Shown here: one piece after another, positions 40,780 through 48,495 of the stretch
Layout: each line of letters begins with the position of its first letter
Numbering within the stretch: the stretch's first letter is position 1
From: CAZYSK01 sp964649415
GTDB taxonomy: Bacteria > Chloroflexota > Anaerolineae > B4-G1
Reading direction: 5' to 3'
Assembly: GCA_964649415.1 (NCBI GenBank)
Contig: CAZYSK010000039.1
Location: 1-50,937, forward strand
DNA: 50,937 nucleotides
Notes under the pieces: model-generated
Told to the model about the DNA's origin: nothing
Databases searched by the model: none
Seen by the model: the letters and a program-made list of their open reading frames with translations, nothing else
Program-made: the position numbers and the translations under genes

Positions 40780-41238
40780 TCAATCTCCATCTGCCGGCGC
40801 TGCCGCCGTACGGTGTTCATCAGACACACCACCGCCCCTCGCAGTAGGGGCGCGGTCTCCGCGCCCGACGTCCGCCGCCTTCGCGTCGGACCGCCAGGGC
40901 AGAGGCCACTTCCAAGGCGCAATCACCTTGAACAGACTGTGCGCCTCCCGGGCCTCCTCCAGCTCCAGTCGCCTGGCCACGGCCTCGTCCCGTTCCGCGT
41001 ATATCAGTGCACCGGTGGGGCACACGGCGACACACGTGGGGCCGCCATCCTCGTAGAGTGGACGTACGCAGCGCCCATTGCAGTCCACTATTGGGATGTC
41101 CTGTTCCCCCCCCGGAACCGTGACCACACGGATGCGGGCCTGCTTGACGTCGAACACGCCGTCAGCCAGCGACGAGCAGAAGGTCTCGCACAGCCGGCAC
41201 CCGTTGCATAGATTCTCAATGACATAGATGCGCTTCAT
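40780..41238 (-). CDS. 4Fe-4S ferredoxin, AOR-associated
   Basis: 152 aa. CNGCRLCETFC (C-x2-C-x2-C-x3-C) is the first cluster site. Cysteines in VDCNGRCVRP and PTCVAVCPTGAL supply the second. This HycB/AorB-like two-cluster protein probably carries electrons from the AORs on either side. The C-terminal about 30 residues (from about 122) are read from a GGGCGCGG/CCGCGCCC hairpin repeat (40848-40866) and are not part of the fold. The stop is 3 bp from the AOR 1 start. Confidence 0.9.
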   Translation of the reverse strand: MKRIYVIENLCNGCRLCETFCSSLADGVFDVKQARIRVVTVPGGEQDIPIVDCNGRCVRPLYEDGGPTCVAVCPTGALIYAERDEAVARRLELEEAREAHSLFKVIAPWKWPLPWRSDAKAADVGRGDRAPTARGGGVSDEHRTAAAPADGD

Positions 41239-41253
41239 AACGATATCCCTCTA

Positions 41254-41352
41254 GAGGCAGACGCCCGCGTCCGCCCCATTTGACCGTCCACGTTGGTAGA
41301 TTGGTAAGCTGGTAGAGGAGTTTGGGGTTTGGGCTTTGGGACTTGGGATTTG
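41254..41352. repeat. Repeat pair: GGCAGACGCCCGCGTCCGCC and TTGGTAGATTGGTA text
   Basis: CTAGAGGCAGACGCCCGCGTCC is related to the 49338-49412 repeat. It is followed by GTTGGTAGATTGGTAAGCTG and GGGGTTTGGGCTTTGGGAC iterations. It occupies the spacer between AOR 2 and the ferredoxin gene. Confidence 0.75.
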
Positions 41353-41361
41353 CCACCCTTC

Positions 41362-43263
41362 CTACGTGATGTCGATGCCGTTCCGCTCGAGATCGTCCGC
41401 GATGTCCCCTAGCCCCAATTCCTCCAGCCGCGCGCGCGTCGGTATCCCGGTCTCAGGGTTCCAGCCCTGCACGGTATACCATGCCTCCTTCATTGGCTCC
41501 AGGATGTCGTAAACCTTGCCTTTGGACGGACCCTCAGGCATGGGATCCTCCGTGAAACGAGGCGGCAGCGTGTCGTCGTCGGCGGTCAGACCAAGCCGGC
41601 AGTTGTGTGCCCGTTCCACGTTGGTCACCCGGGCGCTCGCCTCCAGCAGTTCCTCGCCGCTGAGCTCGAACCCGGTGGCTGCCGTGTAGAGCTGTGGGAT
41701 GACCTCCACCGTCCTATGCAGCGCCACATCCGGCGTCTCGGTGTAGTACGTGTAGGCAAACTTGCACACGCCCATCAGGTCCGGGACGGCGATAACACCC
41801 TGCCAATAGCGGAGCTTGCTGGCCGCCTCGTGCAGCGGCAGTTCGTCCAGCGCGTAGCCGCCGGGACACGATATGCGCAGGTGATCGGCGCCGCGCGGCC
41901 CGACCGCATAGCGGAAGTTGTACACCTTGACGGCCCGCGCGTCAAGCGGCGCCGGCGTCATGCCCTTCACGTGTACGGCGTATCGCTCTGAGCCACGCCC
42001 GATCTCCTGCGCAGCGACGTGGACGCCGTCCGCCAGCAGATCGGCGAACGCGCCCTCACGGAAGGCAATCCGCCGGACCAACTCCAGCATAGCCTGGTAG
42101 TTGCCCCACTCCAGTTCCAGCCCATCCGTGTCACCTTGGGTGAGAATGCCGCGCTGATACAGCTCCATACTGAAGGCGATCACGCCCCCCAGGTCGATTG
42201 TATCCATCCCGTAGCGGTTGGCCAGATCGTTGCCCTTGAGAATCGCGGCTATGTTGTCGATACCCAACCCGGAACCGAACGCCACGGACGTACTGTACTC
42301 GGGACCGCCGACCTCGAAGCTGCCGAACTCGCCCCCGGTTACCCGGCAGTAGCGGTCTGGTTTGAGCGCACATTGGTAACAACCGGTCGTCTTGATCTGG
42401 TACGTCTCGGCCAGCGCTACATCGTCGATCTTCTCCTTGCCCTCAAACTGGCCAAATTGGTAATTACGCGTGTTCATACCGCCGATCTTGCTATGATGCT
42501 CCATCAGCGTGCCCAGCGTACCCCGCACGCTGAAATCCTTGGCCCGTTTGTCGTTCCGTTCTATCTCCCGCAGCCCGGCGACGAGATGCTTGAAGGCGTC
42601 GGGGTCGTACAGCGGGACCGTCCCCTTGGCACGCACGGCGATGGCCTTCAACTGTTTGGAGCCCATCACAGCGCCCAGGCCGGTACGGGCCGCGGCGTGG
42701 TCCTTATCGACGATGACGCCCGCCAGGCGGACCAGGTTCTCACCGGCCTGCCCGATGGCTGCGACGCGGAACCCCTTTCCCGCCTCGCGCTGGATGGCAT
42801 CGGTCACCTCGTGAACGTCCTGGCCCCACAGATGGCGGGCGTCGCGCAGTTCCACGTGGTCGCCGTCGATCTGGAGATACACCGGGTGCGGCGACCGGCC
42901 GCGGATCACAAGCAGGCTGTATCCGGCCCGCTTCAGCATCGCTCCGAAGAACCCGCCTGAGTTCGCGTCTCCCAGAATGCCCGTCAGCGGAGAGCGTCCG
43001 GCGACAAGGAAACGCGCAGAAGAAGGCGCCGGTGTCCCCGTCAACGCTCCCGGCGCGATGATCACGACGTTCTCCGGCCCGAGGGGATCGACATCCTTGG
43101 GAATGAGATCGTACTGCAACCGCGAGGTGAAACCACGTCCGCCGATATAGGTCCTGGCGAACTCCTCGTCCAGCGGCTCCTTCTCGATCACGCCCCTGGT
43201 CAAATCCACCTGTAGCGCCGTCCCCGTGTACCCACCCCGGACCCCCGGCGAATGTCCGCTCAT
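41362..43263 (-). CDS. Tungsten-type aldehyde:ferredoxin oxidoreductase family (AOR 2)
   Basis: 633 aa from MSGHSPGVRG. GGGAGG stands 9 nt before this ATG; an ATG at 43269 is also possible. YIGGRGFTSRLQYDL, APGALTGTPAPSSARF and LGDANSGGFFGAMLKRAGY are AOR N-domain motifs, with GLGAVMGSKQLKAIAV and DTDGLELEWG following. The cluster cysteines read CYQCALKPDRYC, a C-x2-C-x7-C spacing that differs from both standard AOR and AOR 1. The C-terminus (RLEELGLGDIADDLERNGI) parallels AOR 1, so the two are paralogues within the cluster. Preceded by the phosphohistidine protein gene. Confidence 0.9.
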   Translation of the reverse strand: MSGHSPGVRGGYTGTALQVDLTRGVIEKEPLDEEFARTYIGGRGFTSRLQYDLIPKDVDPLGPENVVIIAPGALTGTPAPSSARFLVAGRSPLTGILGDANSGGFFGAMLKRAGYSLLVIRGRSPHPVYLQIDGDHVELRDARHLWGQDVHEVTDAIQREAGKGFRVAAIGQAGENLVRLAGVIVDKDHAAARTGLGAVMGSKQLKAIAVRAKGTVPLYDPDAFKHLVAGLREIERNDKRAKDFSVRGTLGTLMEHHSKIGGMNTRNYQFGQFEGKEKIDDVALAETYQIKTTGCYQCALKPDRYCRVTGGEFGSFEVGGPEYSTSVAFGSGLGIDNIAAILKGNDLANRYGMDTIDLGGVIAFSMELYQRGILTQGDTDGLELEWGNYQAMLELVRRIAFREGAFADLLADGVHVAAQEIGRGSERYAVHVKGMTPAPLDARAVKVYNFRYAVGPRGADHLRISCPGGYALDELPLHEAASKLRYWQGVIAVPDLMGVCKFAYTYYTETPDVALHRTVEVIPQLYTAATGFELSGEELLEASARVTNVERAHNCRLGLTADDDTLPPRFTEDPMPEGPSKGKVYDILEPMKEAWYTVQGWNPETGIPTRARLEELGLGDIADDLERNGIDIT

Positions 43264-43481
43264 ACTCATCAACCTCCCATCCACATCATATCTCACTCCT
43301 GGGGCTCAGCGCTTTTCTTAGACAGGTCTGGAAGGGGCGGGGATTGGGCCTGCGCACAGCATCTTGTTAGCAACGTGTCCACCCAATCCTAGTCGCCCCC
43401 GCCAGACCCATCTGGTGTCAGCAGACGCACGATCAACGGGGCGTCCACGGACTTGGAAGCAGGCAGCCCCAGGCTCCGCCT

Positions 43482-45194
43482 CTACCTGACGATCTCAACC
43501 ATGCCCGTGTTGCCGTCCACACGGAGTCGATCGCCGGTCTTGATACGGTGAGTGGCGTCGCCGGTGCCGACCACGCCCGGGATGCCGAACTCACGCGCCA
43601 CCACGGCCGTGTGGCACAGCACGCCACCGGTGTCGGTGACCACGCCCTTGATCTTGCTGAAGACGACCACCCAGGCCGGGTTGGTCATCTGGCACACCAT
43701 GATCTCTCCCGGCTTGACCTGATCGAACTCGTCCGTCGAGAGCACCAGCCGGGCCAATCCCTCGGCGATGCCTGCCGCTGCAGGAAGACCCTGCACCTGG
43801 TCAGCGGGCAGTTCCTCGCCCTTCTGCGCGCGCTCGAACCGCTCCGGCCACCCCCACAGGGTATGGTACGGCTCGACGTACATCGACCAGTGCGTCGCCG
43901 TGCCGATCCAGTCCCGCGGGCGGATCTTGAACGCGTCCTCGAACTTGCGTCGCGCTCCCTTGATCACGCTGAGACCGTCGTAGCCCTCCGGATTGTCCTC
44001 GTTCTTGGGGTTGGCCACGTAGGCCCGAAGTTGATCGTACTCGAGGAACATGATGTCCTCGGGATCGGGGAAGTACCCCTCCGCGACCATCCGCCGGCCA
44101 ATGGCCATCAGGACCAGCCGCACCCGGCCAAACGTGCCCTGGTCGATGTAGAAGTGATGGTCCGGCGTCAGCGGCATCATCTTCGTGGCCAACGTAACCG
44201 CGGTCTCGAGCTTCTTCCGCTGCTCCTCCGTGGCGTCCTCGGGGACCATGGCCAGCAACTCCTCGACAGCCGCGTTGTGGTCATCCACCATCTTCTTGTA
44301 CTGCGCGGGGAAGTCGTAGTCCGAGGCCAGGTAGCCCTTGATCGTCTCAACGGCCGGGCTGATGTCCTCGACCCACAGCTTGTTGATGTACTCGTGGGGG
44401 TACATCGTCGCCTTGACGCCGAACTCCTCCACGTACCCGTGAACGTCCGCCAGGAACGCCCGCCCCTTGTCGCTCTTCTCCAGTTCGGGGATGATCACGG
44501 ACGCCGTATCGCCAGCGTCGAACACCGCTTTCAACTCACCGTCGCCCTTGACCTGTTCCTTGAGCTTCCACAGGGCCTCGAGGCTATCCCAGTTGCGATC
44601 CTTGATGGAGACCAGGACGCGCCCCACGAGCGAGGGATCAACCTCACCGACGACCTCGCCGACCGCCGCCTGCAGGTCCATAGACGACTGGAACTGGGCC
44701 AGGTTCAGGATCCAGTGAATGCAGAAGTGCCGGTACTGCATATCGATGGCCTCTTCCAGATAGACCATCAACTCTTGCAGCGTGGCCGATTCCGTGTCGA
44801 AGTTGTCGATGTACTCGAAGTTGCGCAGCATCTCGGGCAGGAAGCGCTCCTGCCACCAATCCAGGAACTTGTCCGCGTACGTGGGCATGATCCACATGTA
44901 GTACGGGCCAAGCATCTGCGCCGACTCCGCCTCACGGGGAACGATCGCGCTGTAGAGATAGCCGTTCGCCCGCTTGCCGATCCACGCCTTGCCCAGCGGG
45001 AAGCCGAAGCGCCGGTACATGTAGTCCAGCGTCGGACCCCACCAGCCATCGAGACTCCAATACATAGGGGAGATGGGCCGGCCGCAGTGGTTGTCGTCGA
45101 AGAACCAGAAGAGCCCCCTCTCTTCCTCGCTCTCCCACTCCACGGGGAAGCTCTCGTCGCCGAAGAACGTAGCGAGAACTTCGTTTTCTGACAT
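43482..45194 (-). CDS. PEP-synthase-like phosphohistidine-domain protein (phenylphosphate synthase alpha-like)
   Basis: 570 aa from MSENEVLATFF; AGGAGG 9 nt upstream fixes the start. The N-terminal about 470 residues are rich in Trp/Tyr (GLFWFFDDNHCGRPISPMYW, GGWWGPTLDYMYRR in short parts) and form the presumed substrate domain. The C-terminus is the swivelling domain, with GGVLCHTAVVAREFGIPGVV and phospho-acceptor His528. It lacks an ATP-grasp domain and the PEP barrel. The missing ATP-binding half is encoded at 34344-35336. Phenylphosphate synthase is similarly divided, making AMP, Pi and a phosphorylated alcohol or phenol from ATP. An alcohol-type substrate kinase is inferred. Confidence 0.85.
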   Translation of the reverse strand: MSENEVLATFFGDESFPVEWESEEERGLFWFFDDNHCGRPISPMYWSLDGWWGPTLDYMYRRFGFPLGKAWIGKRANGYLYSAIVPREAESAQMLGPYYMWIMPTYADKFLDWWQERFLPEMLRNFEYIDNFDTESATLQELMVYLEEAIDMQYRHFCIHWILNLAQFQSSMDLQAAVGEVVGEVDPSLVGRVLVSIKDRNWDSLEALWKLKEQVKGDGELKAVFDAGDTASVIIPELEKSDKGRAFLADVHGYVEEFGVKATMYPHEYINKLWVEDISPAVETIKGYLASDYDFPAQYKKMVDDHNAAVEELLAMVPEDATEEQRKKLETAVTLATKMMPLTPDHHFYIDQGTFGRVRLVLMAIGRRMVAEGYFPDPEDIMFLEYDQLRAYVANPKNEDNPEGYDGLSVIKGARRKFEDAFKIRPRDWIGTATHWSMYVEPYHTLWGWPERFERAQKGEELPADQVQGLPAAAGIAEGLARLVLSTDEFDQVKPGEIMVCQMTNPAWVVVFSKIKGVVTDTGGVLCHTAVVAREFGIPGVVGTGDATHRIKTGDRLRVDGNTGMVEIVR

Positions 45195-45385
45195 CGTATT
45201 ACCTCCTTCTGGTCGCTCAGTCTGTTTGGAACGAGGCCCCTCGCTGCCCCGCTCCAAGTATGTTGCCATCGCGTACAGATAACATCCGTCAGATCAACGC
45301 CATAGCACTCCCTGCGAGAGAAGAGAATACATGGCGACAAAACCACTCCGTGCCGCAGGTGGACGCTGGTGGAGCATGTTGGCGG

Positions 45386-45907
45386 CTAGGCCGACACCTT
45401 GCGTGGGAACGTGATGGTGACGTTAAACCAGCCAAACACCATGCCCAGCCAGCCACAGACGATTGCCCAGGCACCTGCGATCAGGGGAGCCACGAGAGCT
45501 GCAGCGCCGCCTGCGAACGGGAAGCTGCCTGTGAAGTAGACGCCCAGCATCATCGCCATGCCGTTGAAGTAGGCCAGCGAGCATTCCTGGAACGCAGGTA
45601 CGAAACGCATGATGTAGACCATCACCGCAACAGCTAGACCGAACCCAACGTTGAGTCCAATGTACGGACCCATGAACTGGCCGAACAGAGCGGAAAGGAA
45701 CATGCCAGCGGTGGAGAACAAGGCACCGGCAGCATACGGACCGAGGATCTTCTTGAACGCTCCCGGATTGGCCCCATACACGAAGTACTGAGCCCACACA
45801 ATGAAGCTGCACCACAGCGGGACGTTCCAGTTACCCATGAACATGCCCAGGGGCAGCGGCAGTAAGGCCGTGATCATCGTGGCCAGCCAGAACGGGATAG
45901 TCTCCAT
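45386..45907 (-). CDS. DUF1097-family membrane protein
   Basis: 173 aa from METIPFWLAT; 11 more residues are possible from an upstream start. About five or six membrane helices (TALLPLPLGMFMG, AAGALFSTAGMFLSALFG, GLNVGFGLAVAVMVYIMRF, MAMMLGVYFTGSFPFAGG, IVCGWLGMVFGWF). DUF1097 proteins have no settled function; some resemble small permeases. It is the first gene of the minus-strand supercluster, 190 bp before the phosphohistidine protein, so it may move the substrate. That is inference. Its upstream region is shared with the divergent sulfur-relay operon. Confidence 0.75.
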   Translation of the reverse strand: METIPFWLATMITALLPLPLGMFMGNWNVPLWCSFIVWAQYFVYGANPGAFKKILGPYAAGALFSTAGMFLSALFGQFMGPYIGLNVGFGLAVAVMVYIMRFVPAFQECSLAYFNGMAMMLGVYFTGSFPFAGGAAALVAPLIAGAWAIVCGWLGMVFGWFNVTITFPRKVSA

Positions 45908-46120
45908 CAATATTACACACCTGGCAGGCAGGTTTGTCAAGGCCAGATAAGGTCATGCCTGGCGCAATCACATTCGGCCGCCTGTTGGGACGCTGTCCCT
46001 GGAGGAACATCGAAAACACGCCCTGGGTAGGGCAAGGGTTCCGCGAAAAGGCTGGTACTGGCCCTCAGATGGGAGATGGTTCTCCAAATGCAATCGCCCT
46101 ACGCAACCGGAGGCAATCAC

Positions 46121-46149
46121 TTGCACATGGATCAGACCCATGGTATAAT
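46121..46149 (+). promoter_or_regulatory. Sigma70-type promoter of the sulfur-relay operon
   Basis: TTGCAC (46121-46126), 17 nt, TATAAT (46144-46149). A perfect -10 with a good -35 at ideal spacing places the start of transcription near 46156. The following leader to the ATG at 46378 is about 220 nt and contains a palindrome and a dispersed repeat. The 470-bp intergenic space 45908-46377 has no gene. Confidence 0.75.
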
Positions 46150-46160
46150 TGGTACAGTGA

Positions 46161-46182
46161 TATATTTATATATGTAAATATA
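46161..46182. promoter_or_regulatory. Candidate ArsR-type operator overlapping transcription start
   Basis: TATATTTA and TAAATATA are exact reverse complements around TATATG: a 22-bp AT-rich palindrome in a GC-rich genome, at about +5 to +26 of the predicted transcript. An ArsR-family repressor is the last gene of this operon, making autoregulation likely. Confidence 0.65.
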
Positions 46183-46257
46183 CACACCCTTACAAACACC
46201 AGCGACGACAGGGGGTGGTCTCCCGCAGATTCATTGATGCAAACGCCCCCCGTAGTT

Positions 46258-46328
46258 TCACCGCAAAGACCGCCAAGAACGCAGAGGAAAGCCGGAAGTC
46301 TTTGCGAGCTTTGCGCGCTCTGCGGTGA
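46258..46328. repeat. TCACCGCAAAGAC...GCGCTCTGCGGTGA dispersed inverted repeat
   Basis: TCACCGCA (46258-46265) pairs with TGCGGTGA (46321-46328). The interior has CGCCAAGAACGCAGAGG and CTTTGCGCGCTCTGCGG. This text-like repeat resembles one seen widely in bacterial genomes and here forms most of the operon leader. Confidence 0.75.
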
Positions 46329-46377
46329 GGAGAATCCACCAACACCAACAAGGTGGACTACCCGAAAGGGGCAGAAC

Positions 46378-47091
46378 ATGAAAGTAGCCGTTGCGTCCAT
46401 GGGGACCGTGCCCGAAGCGTGGGTCGGCATTCGGTTCGGGTTCTGTTCTCAGTTCCTCGTCTTCGACCTGGACACGATGGAGTACGTCGTCGTGAGCGTT
46501 CCCCCGCACGCGGAGACGCCCGAGCGCGTGAGCCTGGCCGCGATCCGCGCCGTCGCGAAGCAGGGCGTCACCGCCGTCATCACCGGGCACATCAAGGACC
46601 TGTGTCGCCAGACCCTGCTGAACCTGGGCATCGACGTCATCGACGGCGTCGAGGGCATGACGGTGGGCGAAGCCATCGAGCGCTACAAAGCCACCGGCAT
46701 GGAGACGCGCGAATCGCGGCAGGGCATAACCACCCGCGTGGCCGTCGTCTCGCACGGCGAGGGGCTGGATGCCCCGATGGAGCTGCGATTCGGCATCTGC
46801 GCCTCCTTCGTCGTCGTGGATCCGCGCACCATGGCGTGGGAGGTGATCCAGGTGGAGCCGGACGGGCCCAGCAAGAACGTGAACATGGAGGGTATCCGCG
46901 CCGTGGCCCGGAGCGGCGCTAACGTGCTCATCACACCCCAAATCCATCCCGAGTGCTGCATGGCGCTCCAGGCCCTGGCGGTCGAGGTATACCTGGCCCC
47001 CGAGGGCATCACCGTCCGCGAGGCCATCGAACGCTACGAGCAGGGCAAGCTGGAACACTCGCAAGTCACGCCCTTCGGAAACCCGCGATGA
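46378..47091 (+). CDS. NifX/NifB-type Fe-Mo cofactor-binding protein, two tandem domains
   Basis: 237 aa from MKVAVASMG; the upstream open frame is leader. Two copies of the dinitrogenase FeMo-cofactor-biosynthesis fold follow each other. The first (1-110) has RFGFCSQFLVFD and ITGHIKDLCRQTLLNLGIDV. The second (120-225) has RFGICASFVVVD and ITPQIHPECCMALQALAVEV. Single-domain relatives bind metal clusters. No nif genes are present, so a role in metal-sulfur cluster or molybdenum/tungsten handling beside a sulfur relay is inferred. First gene of the operon; the next begins 20 bp on. Confidence 0.85.
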   Translation: MKVAVASMGTVPEAWVGIRFGFCSQFLVFDLDTMEYVVVSVPPHAETPERVSLAAIRAVAKQGVTAVITGHIKDLCRQTLLNLGIDVIDGVEGMTVGEAIERYKATGMETRESRQGITTRVAVVSHGEGLDAPMELRFGICASFVVVDPRTMAWEVIQVEPDGPSKNVNMEGIRAVARSGANVLITPQIHPECCMALQALAVEVYLAPEGITVREAIERYEQGKLEHSQVTPFGNPR

Positions 47092-47111
47092 TGCGGGATA
47101 GGAGGCAGAAT

Positions 47112-47465
47112 ATGAAGATCGGAGTGATGGTTATGGAAGGGCCGTATCAGCACCAAGCCGCCGACACGGCCTACCACTTCGTCAAAGCCGCGTTGGCCCG
47201 GGGGCACGAAGTCACCGGCATCTTCCTGTACACCGACGGCGTCAACGCCATCAACGGGTACATCAAGCCGCCGGGCGAACGCAACATCGCCGAGCGCTTC
47301 AGCGAGCTGGCAGCGCAGGGCATCGACGTGGTCGCGTGCACCGCCTGCGCCCGTTTCCGAGGGTTCCGGCGCGACATGCTCGCCGAGGGCGTGAAACTGG
47401 GCGGCCTGGGCGCGCTGGCCGAGTATCTGAGGGGCACCGATCGCTTCGTGACCTTCGGGGACTGA
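47112..47465 (+). CDS. TusD/DsrE-like sulfur-relay protein
   Basis: 117 aa. MKIGVMVMEGPYQHQAADTAYHF opens the DsrE fold. FLYTDGVNAINGYI and the active-site region ACTACARFRGF (Cys in the position of the persulfide-carrying residue of TusD/DsrE) support the call. It forms the heterohexamer with the next two genes, accepting sulfur from TusA. The adjacency of D, C and B homologues is as in tusDCB or dsrEFH, but no dsrAB or dsrC is in the window. Confidence 0.9.
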   Translation: MKIGVMVMEGPYQHQAADTAYHFVKAALARGHEVTGIFLYTDGVNAINGYIKPPGERNIAERFSELAAQGIDVVACTACARFRGFRRDMLAEGVKLGGLGALAEYLRGTDRFVTFGD

Positions 47466-47487
47466 GTCCAAGATCAAGGGAAGAACA

Positions 47488-47868
47488 ATGACAGAGGAAC
47501 AGGGACAGATGAGCAACAAAGTCGCCGTGCTGATGCGCAAGGCCCCCTACGGATCGGTATACGCCGCCGAGGGGTTCCGCTCGATCATGGGCATCGGCGT
47601 GTTTGAGATGGACATCAGCGTCGTCTTCCTGGACGACGGCGTCTACACGCTGGTCAAGGGTCAGGACGCGACCGGGCTGGACATGAAGGCCCTGGGCGAC
47701 GGCTTCCCGATGCTGCCCGACTTCGGCGTGACCCAGTTCTACGTGCACACGCCGTCGCTCAGCGAGCGCGGGTTGACGCCCGATGACCTGGTGATGGACG
47801 TGGAACCTCTGGACGACGCCGGCGTGGCCCGCGTCCTCGCGTCGTGCGGAACCGTGCTGCCCTTCTAG
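47488..47868 (+). CDS. TusC/DsrF-like sulfur-relay protein
   Basis: 126 aa, or 119 aa from the internal MSNKVAVLMRK. LMRKAPYGSVYAAEGFRSIMG is the usual TusC opening (APYG with the AxEGLD-like helix), and VVFLDDGVYTLVKGQD matches the family's strand-turn. It is the second subunit of the DsrEFH/TusBCD-type complex, encoded 23 bp after TusD. Confidence 0.88.
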   Translation: MTEEQGQMSNKVAVLMRKAPYGSVYAAEGFRSIMGIGVFEMDISVVFLDDGVYTLVKGQDATGLDMKALGDGFPMLPDFGVTQFYVHTPSLSERGLTPDDLVMDVEPLDDAGVARVLASCGTVLPF

Positions 47869-47923
47869 GCCCCAGGGAGAGATTGAAGCGCCATAAGAAT
47901 GGCGCCTTTGTAAGGATAATGAC

Positions 47924-48217
47924 ATGCTATACACAGTCAACAAATCCCCGCTGATGTTCGGCAATCTCAAGTCCGCGCTGCGCATCGCGCCGCCCGGCGA
48001 TCCGATCCTGCTGTACGAAGACGGCGTGTACGCCGCCGCCGGGGCGGCCGCGAGCGAGGCCCTGATCCGGCAGGCGTTGAAGGACCATCGAGTCTACGCG
48101 CTGCGTGCCGACCTGGAGGCGCGGGGCCTCACTTCGTTGATCGACGGTATCGAGCCCATAGACTACGACGGTTTCGTCGAATTGGTGGAGCAGCACCCCG
48201 TGGTGCCGTGGCTCTGA
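47924..48217 (+). CDS. TusB/DsrH-like sulfur-relay protein without the conserved Cys
   Basis: 97 aa. MLYTVNKSPLMFGNLKSALRIA aligns with the TusB pattern MLHTLNKSP...SCLR. The Cys usual at that SCLR position is Ala here (KSALR). ILLYEDGVYAAAGAAA and the C-terminal DYDGFVELVEQHPVVPWL are typical. It likely completes the trimeric unit structurally but not through that cysteine. Confidence 0.85.
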   Translation: MLYTVNKSPLMFGNLKSALRIAPPGDPILLYEDGVYAAAGAAASEALIRQALKDHRVYALRADLEARGLTSLIDGIEPIDYDGFVELVEQHPVVPWL

Positions 48218-48249
48218 CGTAATCTGACATACAGGGAGGTCAAGGACAG

Positions 48250-48489
48250 ATGGATTTTCACGTGGATATGGTACAGGATTCGATCGGCCAGATGTGCCCT
48301 ATGCCCATCGCCTTTCTGGCCCGGAACATGAAGAAGCTGGACGCCGGACAGGTGCTCGAGGTCCAGGCCGACGACGAAGGCGCGCAGGCGGACATCCCGG
48401 CCTGGTGCGAGCAGACGGGCAACGAGTTCCTGGGCCAGGAACCCGCCGACGGCTACGTCCGGTATTTCGTGCGCAAGCAGGCAGGGTGA
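48250..48489 (+). CDS. TusA-family sulfurtransferase
   Basis: 79 aa, typical size. GQMCPMPIAFLARNMKKL carries the family CPxP signature with sulfur-carrying Cys16, and VLEVQADDEGAQADIPAWCEQTGN is the standard second half (short parts quoted). TusA takes persulfide sulfur from cysteine desulfurases or rhodaneses and hands it to DsrE-type proteins. Between TusB and DsrE2 genes, with GGAGG upstream. Confidence 0.93.
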   Translation: MDFHVDMVQDSIGQMCPMPIAFLARNMKKLDAGQVLEVQADDEGAQADIPAWCEQTGNEFLGQEPADGYVRYFVRKQAG

Positions 48490-48495
48490 GCCCCG

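Noticed and set aside
43548..45191. 547-aa plus-strand open frame opposite the phosphohistidine protein
   Set aside because: It is antisense to a gene with clear motifs and a good ribosome site. Its composition (His/Gln/Arg/Leu-rich) is that of a GC-rich shadow frame.
34344..45194. Calling the split enzyme phenylphosphate synthase and the locus phenol degradation
   Set aside because: The CBS-type third subunit, phenylphosphate carboxylase (UbiD-like) subunits and other benzoate genes are absent. Only the two-part design is shared.
46378..47091. Nitrogen-fixation gene nifX
   Set aside because: No nifHDK/ENB nearby, and the two-domain layout differs from NifX. Only the fold-family call is justified.
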